Assembly: GCA_027063755.1 (NCBI GenBank)
Contig: JAMORD010000040.1
Span: 1 to 48,162, forward strand
Length of the DNA stretch: 48,162 nt
From: a bacterium
GTDB taxonomy: Bacteria > Coprothermobacterota > Coprothermobacteria > Coprothermobacterales > JAADFF01
Direction of reading: 5' to 3'
The notes below the pieces were generated by a model that ran no database searches, was not told the DNA's origin, and saw only the letters and a list, made by a program, of their open reading frames with translations. Each line of letters starts with the position of its first letter. Position 1 is the first letter of the stretch. Below, piece by piece: positions 16,743-26,275 of this stretch. The position numbers and the translations under genes are program-made.

Positions 16743-18683
16743 ATGGCAGTAGTAAAGATTGAAGGTAAAGAGTATGAGTTTGAGGGACAAAAACAGCTAT
16801 TTGAGTTTGTGCCTGTGAGCAAGAAGAAGAAAATTATTGCGGCAAAGGTTGATGGCACACCAGTTGACCTTTCCTATACAGTAACAGGTGGGGAGAATGT
16901 AGAGTGGATTTATATTGACAGTGAAGAAGGTCTTGATATCCTCAGACACTCTGCAGCCCACATTATGGCTCAGGCTGTTAAGCACCTGTATGGCAACGAG
17001 GTAAAGCTTGGTGTAGGTCCAACCATAAAAGATGGTTTCTATTATGATATGCTGGTACCCGATGGTATATCTGCTGAAGATCTTCCCAAGATAGAGGAAG
17101 AGATGAAAAATATTGTCAAGGCAGATTATCCATTTGAGCGTATGGAAGTTTCCAAAGAAGAGGCCAGACGCATTATGAAGGAGGCCGGAGAGATTTTTAA
17201 GCTTGAGATTATTGACGATATAGAGGGCGATACAGTGTCTCTGTATAAGCAGGGAGACTTTGTAGACCTATGTCGTGGTCCACACATTCCCTCTACTGGC
17301 TTCCTGAAACACTTTAAGCTTCTGTCTGTTAGCGGTGCATACTGGCGTGGAGACGAAAACAGGGAGATGCTAACCCGTGTGTACGGCACTGCATGGGCCA
17401 AGAAAGAAGACCTTGAGGCATATCTTCACCAGCGTGAGGAGGCCATACGCAGAGACCATAGGAAGATAGGTAAGGAACAGGACCTGTTTTCTATTCAGGA
17501 GGATATTGGTCCTGGTCTTGTGCTGTGGCATCCCCGTGGTGGTATGGTGCGTAAAGTTATTGAAGATTTCTGGAGAGAGGTTCACTGGCAGAGGGGATAC
17601 GACTTTGTTTATACGCCACACATAGCAAAGATTCACCTGTGGGAGATATCTGGACACCTTGACCACTATAGGCAGAATATGTTCCCACCAATGGATGTTG
17701 AGGGACATGAGTATATGGTCAAGCCTATGAATTGCCCATTCCATATTCAGATATACAAGAGTAGACAGCGTTCTTATAAGGAGCTTCCTCTGAGATGGGC
17801 AGAGATGGGTACCGTCTATAGATATGAAAAGAGCGGTGTGCTCCATGGACTTTTAAGGGTTAGAGGTTTCACCCAAGATGATGCCCATATCTTCTGTACC
17901 CCAGACCAGATAGAAGACGAGATTAAGGGCGTGCTTGACCTTGCCCTGTTTATGTTCCGTACATTTGGATTTGACGAGTATGATATAGAGCTCTCTGTTA
18001 GAGACGATGCCAACAAGAAGGGTTATGTGGGTGAAGACGAGATTTGGGAGATAGCAGAAAAGGCCCTTGTTAAGGCTCTGGAAGATATGAAACTGCCTTA
18101 CAAGAGAATGGAAGGTGAGGCCAAGTTTTACGGTCCGGCCATTGACATCAAGCTGAAAGATGCCATTGGTCGTAGTTGGCAAGCTGCAACAGTGCAGCTG
18201 GACTTCAACCTACCAAGACGCTTTGGTATGACATATATTGGCCCTGATGGTAAAGAGCATGAGCCAGTTATGATCCACAGGGCGCTGCTTGGTTCCTTTG
18301 AACGTTTCTTTGGAACACTTATTGAGCAGTATGCAGGGGCATTTCCTACATGGTTACATCCAGAACAGGTTGTAGTTATACCAATAGCCGATGCCCAGGT
18401 AGACCGTGCTAAAGAGATATATAATACCCTCCGTGGTGAGATGATAAGGGCTATTATAGACCTTGATACAGGTGCCAAGCTGGGTGCCCGTATTAGAAAG
18501 GCCCAGCTGATGAAGATACCATATATGCTTGTTATAGGTAACCGTGAGATGGAGGCAAATACTGTTGCCGTAAGACACAGACATCTGGGAGATGTTGGTA
18601 CTATGTCTGTAGACGAGTTTGTAAAGAACATCAAAAAGGAGATAGCAGATAGAGAGAGAACACCATCTTGGATTAAGAAATAA
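16743..18683 (+). CDS. thrS: Threonyl-tRNA synthetase
   Basis: Charges tRNA-Thr. The 646-residue class II synthetase has an N-terminal TGS domain (about 1-60), the editing domain with HSAAHIMAQAVKHLYG (two catalytic-region histidines) and CRGPHIPSTG, then the catalytic core. MNCPFH holds the zinc cysteine (Cys331), with the two zinc histidines in DDAHIF (about 382) and VMIHRA (about 510). Motif 2 is RYEKSGVLHGLLRVR. A C-terminal anticodon-binding domain follows. The length is that of the E. coli enzyme (642). It starts at an ATG 17 bases after GAAAGGGGG. It is first in a long same-strand gene run. Confidence 0.97.
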   Translation: MAVVKIEGKEYEFEGQKQLFEFVPVSKKKKIIAAKVDGTPVDLSYTVTGGENVEWIYIDSEEGLDILRHSAAHIMAQAVKHLYGNEVKLGVGPTIKDGFYYDMLVPDGISAEDLPKIEEEMKNIVKADYPFERMEVSKEEARRIMKEAGEIFKLEIIDDIEGDTVSLYKQGDFVDLCRGPHIPSTGFLKHFKLLSVSGAYWRGDENREMLTRVYGTAWAKKEDLEAYLHQREEAIRRDHRKIGKEQDLFSIQEDIGPGLVLWHPRGGMVRKVIEDFWREVHWQRGYDFVYTPHIAKIHLWEISGHLDHYRQNMFPPMDVEGHEYMVKPMNCPFHIQIYKSRQRSYKELPLRWAEMGTVYRYEKSGVLHGLLRVRGFTQDDAHIFCTPDQIEDEIKGVLDLALFMFRTFGFDEYDIELSVRDDANKKGYVGEDEIWEIAEKALVKALEDMKLPYKRMEGEAKFYGPAIDIKLKDAIGRSWQAATVQLDFNLPRRFGMTYIGPDGKEHEPVMIHRALLGSFERFFGTLIEQYAGAFPTWLHPEQVVVIPIADAQVDRAKEIYNTLRGEMIRAIIDLDTGAKLGARIRKAQLMKIPYMLVIGNREMEANTVAVRHRHLGDVGTMSVDEFVKNIKKEIADRERTPSWIKK

Positions 18684-18698
18684 GGAGAGGAGCCTGCT

Positions 18699-20357
18699 AT
18701 GGCAAATGTGCTTAAGCTCAGTTTGTATACCTCTGAGCCACCGAGCGGTTGGATTTATGACTTATATGAAAATGAAGAGCACCCTGACCGCGGGTGGCTC
18801 TTTTATGCTTTAAGAGGTGTTGAGGAAGGTGATGTTGACGCTCTTGTAGAAGAATTTTTAGACGGTTCTGATGACATGTTTGAGTTTATTAAGCAGTGGC
18901 TTGAGTCTCTTCATAAGAAAAAGCGTGAAGAGGGGAAGAAGGCACAAGGTGTTATACTGTGGTTTTCTGAAGGGAAGGTGCATGCCTTTCCTTTAGGAGG
19001 TCTTCATGTCTTCCAAAATGCCCCACATAGAAAACGATGCTTGACAGACCCTATATACGACTTTACTCATTATCTTAGATGGAAAGTATTTTCTCCCGGA
19101 GATGAAAAGTATAGAGTATCGTACTCTATATATCCCATTACCGGTGAAGATAGCTTTGACATCATGCTTAAAGATGGCTCTAAACCATGGCGTATTACTG
19201 TAGATGCATTTCAAGATGTGTGGAAATCGGGGGAGAAGAAAAAGAAGAAAAGAGTGTCTCCCAAGATTGCAGCACGGAAATATGGACACAGGGCATCGGT
19301 GTGGGTGACATTACTGCTTATATTCTTTGTTGGAGTGTGGTATATTTGGTATCATCATTCGCTACAACTTAACACGCAGAAGCAGGTAGAACATACATCT
19401 ACTCAGACAACATCGTCAACGGGTAGTGCTACAGGCTCAGGTATCAGTTTTATTGAACCTTTGTCTCTTTGGAGTCTTTCTTCTCTTGCCGATATAGCCA
19501 CTCAGACCTATACCGATGTAAAACTACCATTTGGCACAGTATGGGATATGGCCTCTGTGAAGTGGACCGATGGCACATATTTCATTGCATTTACCAACGA
19601 TGTGGGGTCTGCACTGAGAATAGCCTTTGACATTTCTGGTGATATTCCCAAGTATCTTGATAAGTGGCATAAGGCTACGACGATTTCCAGATCGGCCATT
19701 GAGGGTGTTAACTGGAATAGCCCTAAGACATTTGTTAGCCCGGATTTGGCTGGAGGAAAACTTGTTCTAAAGTCTACATTTGTCAATTCCTCTTGGGGAA
19801 CATTTGATGGTTTGTCTGATGCTTTTCTTGACAAGTTAAGAGATGTCTCTATACAGGCAGAGAACTACGATACGACAATTGCTTTACTTACTGACGATAA
19901 AGTATATCTTTACAGCGGTCGTGTTGGTGGTACATTTAAACAGCTGAGGATGCCTATTGCGTTGCCAGAAGGTTATAAAGGCGAAAGAATATATCTCTCA
20001 CCTGCTGGTGATGTGTATGTTCTTGCTTATAGAAATGTCAGAGAGAAGAAGAAATATGCGCTTGTGGTTATGAGGGCATCAGATGATTTTGTACCCGATA
20101 ATCTCATTATAGAGAAGACGGAAAAGTTGCTTGATAACCTTAGTGCCACATTTATTGGGGCACCGTATTTGTGGAAAGAGGGTGTGGTAGCATTCCCAGT
20201 GTCTGGTCCTAAAGATGGTTTGGCACTGATTAATATAGTGACATGGAAGGCTACACTGATTGAGGGAAGAGGTGTAATATATCCTCTGAGTGATGACAAA
20301 CTTGGGGTTGTATTTCAATCATTCTTCTCGTTGTGGGATTTAGAAAGGAGGGACTAA
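18699..20357 (+). CDS. One-pass membrane protein of unknown function
   Basis: I do not recognise this 552-residue protein. A cytoplasmic N-terminal domain (1-180) is followed by a Lys/Arg-rich stretch (about 180-202), one membrane helix (about 203-222, TLLLIFFVGVWYIWY), a Thr/Ser linker (about 231-248) and an outer domain of about 300 residues. The repeated strands there (DGTYFIAFTND, DDKVYLYSGRVG, AGDVYVLAYRN) suggest a beta-propeller. The N-terminal part (GVILWFSEGKVHAF) vaguely recalls the end of PP2C domains, too weakly to call. The layout, positive residues before the helix, fits an N-in C-out sensor. It sits 15 bases after thrS and 1 base before gcvT; the link is unknown. Confidence 0.7.
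   Translation: MANVLKLSLYTSEPPSGWIYDLYENEEHPDRGWLFYALRGVEEGDVDALVEEFLDGSDDMFEFIKQWLESLHKKKREEGKKAQGVILWFSEGKVHAFPLGGLHVFQNAPHRKRCLTDPIYDFTHYLRWKVFSPGDEKYRVSYSIYPITGEDSFDIMLKDGSKPWRITVDAFQDVWKSGEKKKKKRVSPKIAARKYGHRASVWVTLLLIFFVGVWYIWYHHSLQLNTQKQVEHTSTQTTSSTGSATGSGISFIEPLSLWSLSSLADIATQTYTDVKLPFGTVWDMASVKWTDGTYFIAFTNDVGSALRIAFDISGDIPKYLDKWHKATTISRSAIEGVNWNSPKTFVSPDLAGGKLVLKSTFVNSSWGTFDGLSDAFLDKLRDVSIQAENYDTTIALLTDDKVYLYSGRVGGTFKQLRMPIALPEGYKGERIYLSPAGDVYVLAYRNVREKKKYALVVMRASDDFVPDNLIIEKTEKLLDNLSATFIGAPYLWKEGVVAFPVSGPKDGLALINIVTWKATLIEGRGVIYPLSDDKLGVVFQSFFSLWDLERRD
18775..18804 (+). other. Terminator-like hairpin in the start of the membrane protein gene
   Basis: AAGAGC-ACCC (18775-18784) pairs with GGGT-g-GCTCTT (18792-18802), ten base pairs with one bulged G, and is followed by TTTT overlapping the arm end. 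It lies about 90 bases beyond the thrS stop, inside coding sequence. The T-run is short (four), so it may be an attenuator or merely an mRNA structure. Confidence 0.4.
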
Positions 20358-20358
20358 T

Positions 20359-21450
20359 GTGGCGAAGCGTACGGCAATGTACGACCTCCACAAAGAATTG
20401 GGGGCTCGTTTCACGGAGTTTGGGGGATGGGAGATGCCTGTCCGCTACACAACAATTAAGGAGGAACACATGGCGGTTAGGCGAAATGCCGGTGTGTTTG
20501 ATTTGTCCCATATGGGAGAAATTAGGGTTAAAGGTCAAGATGTCGTAGATTTCTTGGGGTATGTTTTGCCTTCCCGTGTAAAGAGTGTTAAAGTGGGCAA
20601 AGCAGTGTATACACCAATGCTCAATGAAAATGCCGGTATTGTTGATGATTTGATTTTCTATCGTATTGCCGATGATGAGTATCTACTTATTGTCAACGCA
20701 TCTAATGTGGAGAAAGACTTTGCACACCTTGCTAAACATGTGGGAGAAAGAGATGTAGAGCTTATTGATGAATCTGCAGAGTGGTCTCTTGTTGCCATAC
20801 AGGGACCTAAGGCAGAAGATATTGTTGCCAAAGTAGCCGAAGGGGTGAATGTGCGTGAGATACCATTCTTTGGTTTTGCCTTTGGTAAAATTGCCGGTAT
20901 GCCAGTGTCTATTGCCCGCACAGGTTATACAGGTGAGGATGGTTTTGAGATACTTGTAGAGTGGGATAAGGGGCCAGAACTAATGAAAGTACTGCTTGAT
21001 GCTGGTAAAGATGAAGGTGTTCTTCCTTGTGGACTAGGTGCCAGAGATTCTTTGAGATTGGAAGCAGGTTTCCCACTGTACGGTGAAGATATGGATGATG
21101 GTACCACACCTGTTGAGGCTAACCTCATGAGATTTATTCGCATGAAAAAGAAGTCTTTTCTTGGCAAAGAGGCATTGCAGAAGAAGATAGAGGAAGATCC
21201 TCTTCTGAGAAGAACGGGTATTGTTATGCTGGACCGTGCTATTCCCCGTCATGGTAGTAAGATATATAAGGGGGATGAAGAGATAGGATATGTTTCCAGT
21301 GGAACATTTGGCCCGGCTGTTGGTGCCGGTATTGCACAGGTGTATATTCCATATACCCTTGAAAAGGGTACAGAAATTATGGTAGAAATAAGGGGAAAGC
21401 TCCACCCTGCTAAAGTTGTGGGGCTTCCTATATATCGCAAAGACTCTTAA
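20359..21450 (+). CDS. gcvT: Aminomethyltransferase (glycine cleavage T protein)
   Basis: Transfers the methylene carbon from lipoyl-bound aminomethyl on GcvH to tetrahydrofolate, releasing ammonia. The 363-residue protein shows FTEFGGWEMPV, FDLSHMGEI, GIVDDLIFYRI with the catalytic Asp in VDD, ARTGYTGEDGFEI and the C-terminal folate-domain motifs; length matches E. coli GcvT (364). The GTG start lies 6 bases after AAAGGAGGG, just past the preceding stop. No glycine riboswitch is visible: the upstream bases are coding. It is followed by gcvH, gcvPA and gcvPB. Confidence 0.96.
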   Translation: MAKRTAMYDLHKELGARFTEFGGWEMPVRYTTIKEEHMAVRRNAGVFDLSHMGEIRVKGQDVVDFLGYVLPSRVKSVKVGKAVYTPMLNENAGIVDDLIFYRIADDEYLLIVNASNVEKDFAHLAKHVGERDVELIDESAEWSLVAIQGPKAEDIVAKVAEGVNVREIPFFGFAFGKIAGMPVSIARTGYTGEDGFEILVEWDKGPELMKVLLDAGKDEGVLPCGLGARDSLRLEAGFPLYGEDMDDGTTPVEANLMRFIRMKKKSFLGKEALQKKIEEDPLLRRTGIVMLDRAIPRHGSKIYKGDEEIGYVSSGTFGPAVGAGIAQVYIPYTLEKGTEIMVEIRGKLHPAKVVGLPIYRKDS

Positions 21451-21464
21451 GGAGGTGAAGAGGG

Positions 21465-21851
21465 GTGAATTTTCCAGAAAATTTGTTCTATTCTGAGGAG
21501 CACGAATGGGTTGAGAAAATTGGTCCCAAAAAGGTGCGTGTAGGTATTACAGATCACGCTCAGTCTGAGCTTGGTGACATTGTATTTGTTGAGCTTCCAG
21601 AGATTGGAAAGGAGCTTACTGCTGGAGATACATTGGCGGTCGTAGAATCTGTTAAGTCTGCTGCCGATGTTTACAGCCCTGTCAGTGGTAAAGTTATTGA
21701 AGTTAACGAGGAACTGAATGATCGCCCCGAGCTTATTAACGAGGATCCATATGGGGACGGTTGGATTGCCGTCTTGGAGCTTGAGGATCCTTCTGAGCTT
21801 GACAACCTTATGACAGCCGATGAATACAAGAGAATGATAGGGGAGGAATGA
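21465..21851 (+). CDS. gcvH: Glycine cleavage system H protein
   Basis: Lipoylated carrier that shuttles the aminomethyl group between GcvP, GcvT and the lipoamide dehydrogenase. The 128-residue beta-barrel has the lipoylation site [10 protein letters not shown] with Lys64, [14 protein letters not shown], and [10 protein letters not shown]. The GTG start follows GGAGGTGA. It lies 14 bases after gcvT and 3 bases before gcvPA. No lipoate ligase, lipA/lipB or lipoamide dehydrogenase gene is in the window. Confidence 0.96.
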   Translation: MNFPENLFYSEEHEWVEKIGPKKVRVGITDHAQSELGDIVFVELPEIGKELTAGDTLAVVESVKSAADVYSPVSGKVIEVNEELNDRPELINEDPYGDGWIAVLELEDPSELDNLMTADEYKRMIGEE

Positions 21852-21854
21852 TAT

Positions 21855-23231
21855 ATGAGATACACACCTCATCGTCCGAACGAAATAGATGAGATGCTTC
21901 GGACGATTGGGGTGAGCAGTATAGACGACCTCTTTAAAGATATACCAGAGCAGTTGAAAGAAAAGGCAGAGGGAGCTTTTCAAGCTCTCTCTGCCCCTAT
22001 GACAGAGAAGGAACTGAGCTTTTACATGGACAACCTTGCCGATGAGAATTATGATTTGTTTGAAGTTGTCTCTTTCATGGGGGCCGGTGTATATCCACAC
22101 TATGTGCCTTCTGTTGTAGATACTATTTCTTCGCGAGGAGAGTTCTATACTGCTTACACCCCTTATCAGGCTGAAGCATCTCAGGGATCACTTCATGTCT
22201 CATTTGAGTGGCAGACGTATATTGCCAGATTGACCGGTATGGATGTGGCTAACGCATCTATGTACGATGCCGGTTCAGCTACTGCAGAAGCTGTCTACAT
22301 GGCTATTCGTATCCACCGTGGTAAGAGAAACAAGGTTATTATTGCCTCTACACTTCATCCAGAAATTAAAGAAGTGCTGAAGACATATCTTGAACCCAAG
22401 GGCACTATTATAGAAGAGATTCGCTATGATAAAGAAACAGGTCGTATAGATGTAGAACATCTAAAAGATCTTGTAGATGAGGATACCCTTGCTGTTATTG
22501 TTCAGTCTCCGAACTTCTTCGGTATTATTGAAGATGAGAAAGATGCCGTTGAGATAACCCATGAGAAAGGAGCTTTATATATAGCCACTATTCTTGAGCC
22601 TCTTGCCTACGGGCTTATTAAGCCAGCCGGCTACTATGGTGCCGATATTGTTGTAGGTGATGCCATAGGTCTTGGGAACTATCCTGCCTATGGTGGTCCC
22701 GGGGTTGGTTTTCTTGCAACGAGAAGCAAGTATATTAGACAGATGCCGGGTAGACTTGTTGGTGAGACAACAGATGTTGAGGGAACAAGAGGCTATGTGC
22801 TGACACTGCAGACAAGAGAACAGCATATTAGAAGGGCAAAGGCCACATCTAATATTACCTCTAACCACTTCCTGATGGCCTTGAGGGCCACGGTGTATAT
22901 GGCCCTTCTTGGTCGCACGGGCTTCAAGAAACTGGCATATGTTAACTACAAAATAGCCCACTATGCCAAGGAGAAACTTGAGGCCATTGAAGGTGTAGAG
23001 GTGCCATTTAGTGGTCCATTCTTTAACGAATTTACTGTGAAACTGCCTGTTTCTGCCCAGCATGTATTTGATCATATGGCTGCTGAGGGTATTTACCCCG
23101 GTGTGCCACTGCACAGGTTCTTTGGCCCTGCCTATGAAAATTACATGCTTATTGCCACAACAGAGCTTCACAGCAAAGAGGATATTGATGGGCTTGCCTC
23201 CCACCTGTTGGAGGTGATTAAGAATGGCTGA
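21855..23231 (+). CDS. gcvPA: Glycine dehydrogenase (decarboxylating) subunit 1
   Basis: The first of two subunits that replace the single-chain P protein; decarboxylates glycine using PLP bound to the partner. The 458-residue product starts MRYTPHRPNEIDEMLRTIGV and contains YTPYQAEASQGSL, MYDAGSATAEAV and the GNYPAYGGPGVGFLA loop, all typical of subunit 1. Length is normal (about 440-460). Its start follows a GGGGAGGAATG site within the end of gcvH. The 3' end overlaps gcvPB by 8 bases. A near-perfect 14-bp stem-loop lies about 110 bases into the gene. Confidence 0.95.
   Translation: MRYTPHRPNEIDEMLRTIGVSSIDDLFKDIPEQLKEKAEGAFQALSAPMTEKELSFYMDNLADENYDLFEVVSFMGAGVYPHYVPSVVDTISSRGEFYTAYTPYQAEASQGSLHVSFEWQTYIARLTGMDVANASMYDAGSATAEAVYMAIRIHRGKRNKVIIASTLHPEIKEVLKTYLEPKGTIIEEIRYDKETGRIDVEHLKDLVDEDTLAVIVQSPNFFGIIEDEKDAVEITHEKGALYIATILEPLAYGLIKPAGYYGADIVVGDAIGLGNYPAYGGPGVGFLATRSKYIRQMPGRLVGETTDVEGTRGYVLTLQTREQHIRRAKATSNITSNHFLMALRATVYMALLGRTGFKKLAYVNYKIAHYAKEKLEAIEGVEVPFSGPFFNEFTVKLPVSAQHVFDHMAAEGIYPGVPLHRFFGPAYENYMLIATTELHSKEDIDGLASHLLEVIKNG
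21965..21995. other. Strong 14-bp stem-loop in early gcvPA
   Basis: Bases 21965-21978 pair with 21982-21995 (GGCAGAGGGAGCTT with AAGCTCTCTCTGCC), 14 pairs with one G-T, leaving a 3-base TTC loop. It is inside gcvPA codons about 37-47. No T-run follows on the + strand; on the - strand the hairpin is followed by TTTTCTTT, so it would act as a terminator for antisense transcription. Confidence 0.6.
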
Positions 23232-24696
23232 TAAGATACTGGAATATCTCATATTTGAGCTTGATGGGCTTGGTGAGTCTACATATGAGGTAGATGACCC
23301 TATTGGAGATGATTTTTCTGTTGATGTGCCAGAGGAACTTATGAGAGATGACCTGCCTTTTCCCGATGTACCGGAGGTGGAAGTTGTTAGACACTATACA
23401 AGACTATCTCAGCTGAATTTCTCTGTTGATACGGGCTTTTATCCACTGGGTTCTTGTACAATGAAGTACAATCCTAAGATTCATGAGCATGTGGCATCTG
23501 ATGCCAGATTTGCCATGCTTCATCCGTACCAGCCCGATGAAGATGTTCAGGGAGCATTGGCTGTAATGTATCACCTGTCAGAGCTTCTTCAGGAGATTAC
23601 TGGTATGGATGCCATTTCACTCCATCCGGCAGCCGGTGCCCACGGTGAGCTGACAGGTACATTTATTGCCCGTGCTTACTTCAGACATAAAGGTGAAACG
23701 CAGAGACATATAGCTATTATTCCTGATAGTGCCCATGGCACAAATCCTGCATCTGCTGCAATGGCAGGCTTTGATGTTATAGAGGTTAAGTCTAACGAAA
23801 AAGGGCAGGTTGATATGGATGCCCTTCGTGAAATTGTTGGTAAATATGGTGATGAGATAGCTATTATTATGCTTACCAACCCCAATACACTTGGTGTATT
23901 TGAAGAGAACATTTTGGAGATTGCAGAGCTTATTCACGGTGTGGGAGGTCTTCTTTACTACGATGGTGCTAACCTCAATGGTATTCTTGGTATGGCAAGA
24001 CCCGGTGATATGGGCTTTGATATTGTGCATCTGAACCTTCACAAGACATTCTCTGCACCACACGGTGGAGGTGGTCCTGGTAGTGGTCCTATTGGTGTGA
24101 AAGAGCACCTGAAAGACTTCTTGCCAGTGCCTACCGTGATATATGACGAAGAGAGTGGTATGTTTAAGCTAAACTATGATATACCACACAGCATTGGTAG
24201 AATGAGAATGTTCCATGCCAATTTCTTGGTGCTTTTAAAGTCTTATATGTATATAATATCTTTGGGCGGCGAAGGCCTCAGACAGGTGGGAAGACTCGCG
24301 GTACTCAATGCCAACTATTTGGCAGCCAAGGTAAAGAAATACTTCCCAATACCATATGGAGAATTATATAAACATGAGTTTGTTGCCACTGGTAAGGTTC
24401 TAAAAGACCAGGGAGTGAAGACGCTGGATATTGCCAAGAGACTCATAGACTTTGGTGTGCATCCACCAACCATTTATTTCCCACTAATTGTGTCTGAGGC
24501 GTTGATGATAGAGCCTACTGAGACAGAAACAAAATACAACCTTGATATGTATGCAGCGGCACTGGAGACAATATTTAGGGAGGCCCATGAGAATCCGGAA
24601 ATGCTTCATAGTGCTCCGAATAATGCCCCTATCGGTAGGCTTGACGATGTAAAAGCCGTCAAACAGCTGAAAGTTGTATACACAGAGGAAGAGTAA
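23224..24696 (+). CDS. gcvPB: Glycine dehydrogenase (decarboxylating) subunit 2
   Basis: PLP-bearing subunit of the two-part glycine decarboxylase. The 490-residue protein has the PLP lysine in NLHKTFSAPHGGGGPGSGP (Lys274), FYPLGSCTMKYNP near the N terminus, DSAHGTNPASA and YYDGANLNGI. These match gcvPB of Thermotoga, Bacillus and archaea. Start overlaps gcvPA by 8 bases. The gcvT-gcvH-gcvPA-gcvPB order is that of many Gram-positive and thermophilic bacteria. Rho follows after 15 bases. Confidence 0.96.
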   Translation: MADKILEYLIFELDGLGESTYEVDDPIGDDFSVDVPEELMRDDLPFPDVPEVEVVRHYTRLSQLNFSVDTGFYPLGSCTMKYNPKIHEHVASDARFAMLHPYQPDEDVQGALAVMYHLSELLQEITGMDAISLHPAAGAHGELTGTFIARAYFRHKGETQRHIAIIPDSAHGTNPASAAMAGFDVIEVKSNEKGQVDMDALREIVGKYGDEIAIIMLTNPNTLGVFEENILEIAELIHGVGGLLYYDGANLNGILGMARPGDMGFDIVHLNLHKTFSAPHGGGGPGSGPIGVKEHLKDFLPVPTVIYDEESGMFKLNYDIPHSIGRMRMFHANFLVLLKSYMYIISLGGEGLRQVGRLAVLNANYLAAKVKKYFPIPYGELYKHEFVATGKVLKDQGVKTLDIAKRLIDFGVHPPTIYFPLIVSEALMIEPTETETKYNLDMYAAALETIFREAHENPEMLHSAPNNAPIGRLDDVKAVKQLKVVYTEEE

Positions 24697-24711
24697 AGTA
24701 GGGAGGGATTA

Positions 24712-26268
24712 ATGTTGGATGAAATGAAGAAGCGTCTTGCTATGTATCTAAAGACGAACTATAAATACAACGAGCTAAGGAAACTGGGTAAAGACATTGG
24801 TGTGTCTAAGCTGGGTAGTTTAACAAAGGCAGAGATGTCTGAAAGGATAGCAACATATGTCTTAGAGAATACTGAAGAGGCCCTTTTATCTTTAAAAGAC
24901 CATGGATATAACGATATTTATAAATTTGTGAAGGATTTGCTCCAGGAGGCTGAGGCAGAGGAAGATGTCCAGCCTCCTGTTTCTGAAGAGGCAAAAGAGA
25001 CGGAGAAAGTCAAAGAAGATACTGCAGAAGAAGTAGAAAAAGAAGAGAAGTCTACGAAGACAGCTGAGAAGAAGTCAGAGAAGAAAAGTGCCCATGTGGA
25101 GGTAAAAGACCGCACATTTGAAGAGAAAGGCATTCTTGTATTGAAACGGAATAAGGACAATAGGGGGCAACAGAAAGAACAATGGTTTTTAAAGGTTACT
25201 AAAGGCACACCACCAAGGTGGATGGATGTTTATGTGTCTCCTAAGCAGGTGGCAAGGTTTAACCTTCGCCCCGGTGACGAAATAGAGGGCCTTATGAGAG
25301 ATCCACATCCGGGGGAAAACTATCATTCTCTTCTCCAGATACACAAGATTAACCGTATACCTGTAGAAGAGTTTGATAAGAAGTATAAAAAGAGACCAGA
25401 ATTTGAAGAACTGACGCCCATCTTCCCCGAAGAGCGTTTTAACCTCTATTTGGGACCTAAAGTGCTAACGACCCGTATCATTGACCTGTTTTCACCTATA
25501 GGTAAAGGTCAGCGTGGGCTCATTGTTGCCCCTCCAAAGGCAGGTAAGACCACGATTATCAAGGATATTGCCAAAGCTATTACGAAAAATCACCCCGAGG
25601 TTGAGGTTATTATCTTGCTTATAGATGAGAGGCCTGAAGAAGTTACCTATATGAGGGATAATGTACCCAAGGCCAAAGTTATTGCATCTACATTTGATCT
25701 TGAGCCTACTTATCATGAGCAGGTGGCAGATATTGTACTGAACTATGCCAAGAGACAGGCGGAGATAGGTAGAGATGTGCTTATTCTGCTTGATGGCATT
25801 ACCCGTATGACAAGGGCATATAACCTCAACTTACCGGCTTCTGGTAGGACCCTCTCAGGTGGTCTTGATCCTGCGGCCTTTATGGGACCCAAGCGTTTCT
25901 TTGGTGCTGCCAGGAACTTTAGAGAGGGAGGTAGCCTTACTATATTGGCTACAGCGCTTGTGGAGACTGGTAGTCGCATGGATGAGGTTATCTTTGAAGA
26001 GTTTAAAGGAACGGGTAATATGGAACTGGTACTTGATAGAAAATTGGCTGAAAGGCGTATATATCCTGCTATTGATGTGCACCGCAGTGGTACGAGACAC
26101 GAGGAAAAGCTATACAGTGAGGATGAGCGTAAAGCTGTCTGGTATCTGAGGCGTATTCTCAGTGAAAGGGATAACATGGCAGCACTTCAGGAGCTTATCA
26201 ATTACCTAAAAGAAACAAATACCAATGAGGAATTTCTTGGTCTTATGATGAAAACACTTAAAGGGTGA
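24712..26268 (+). CDS. rho: Transcription termination factor Rho
   Basis: RNA-dependent ATPase that ends transcription. The 518-residue protein has an N-terminal helical domain (about 1-75), an inserted acidic/lysine-rich stretch (about 83-125, with EEVEKEEKSTKT), the cold-shock-like RNA-binding fold (DVYVSPKQVARFNLRPGDE), Walker A APPKAGKT (273-280), Walker B LILLDGITRMTRAYN and the Q/R-loop region TILATALVETGSRMDE. E. coli Rho is 419 residues; the difference is mainly the insert, as in several other phyla. It lies between gcvPB and thyX. A 9-bp inverted repeat with a 19-base loop (24943-24979) is in the coding start, of uncertain meaning. Confidence 0.96.
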   Translation: MLDEMKKRLAMYLKTNYKYNELRKLGKDIGVSKLGSLTKAEMSERIATYVLENTEEALLSLKDHGYNDIYKFVKDLLQEAEAEEDVQPPVSEEAKETEKVKEDTAEEVEKEEKSTKTAEKKSEKKSAHVEVKDRTFEEKGILVLKRNKDNRGQQKEQWFLKVTKGTPPRWMDVYVSPKQVARFNLRPGDEIEGLMRDPHPGENYHSLLQIHKINRIPVEEFDKKYKKRPEFEELTPIFPEERFNLYLGPKVLTTRIIDLFSPIGKGQRGLIVAPPKAGKTTIIKDIAKAITKNHPEVEVIILLIDERPEEVTYMRDNVPKAKVIASTFDLEPTYHEQVADIVLNYAKRQAEIGRDVLILLDGITRMTRAYNLNLPASGRTLSGGLDPAAFMGPKRFFGAARNFREGGSLTILATALVETGSRMDEVIFEEFKGTGNMELVLDRKLAERRIYPAIDVHRSGTRHEEKLYSEDERKAVWYLRRILSERDNMAALQELINYLKETNTNEEFLGLMMKTLKG

Positions 26269-26275
26269 TGTATCG

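Noticed and set aside
20340-20360. Glycine riboswitch before gcvT
   Set aside because: gcvT begins 1 base after the preceding gene; no room and no riboswitch-like sequence.
24943-24979. 9-bp inverted repeat in rho
   Set aside because: With a 19-base loop several such repeats are expected by chance in 48 kb.
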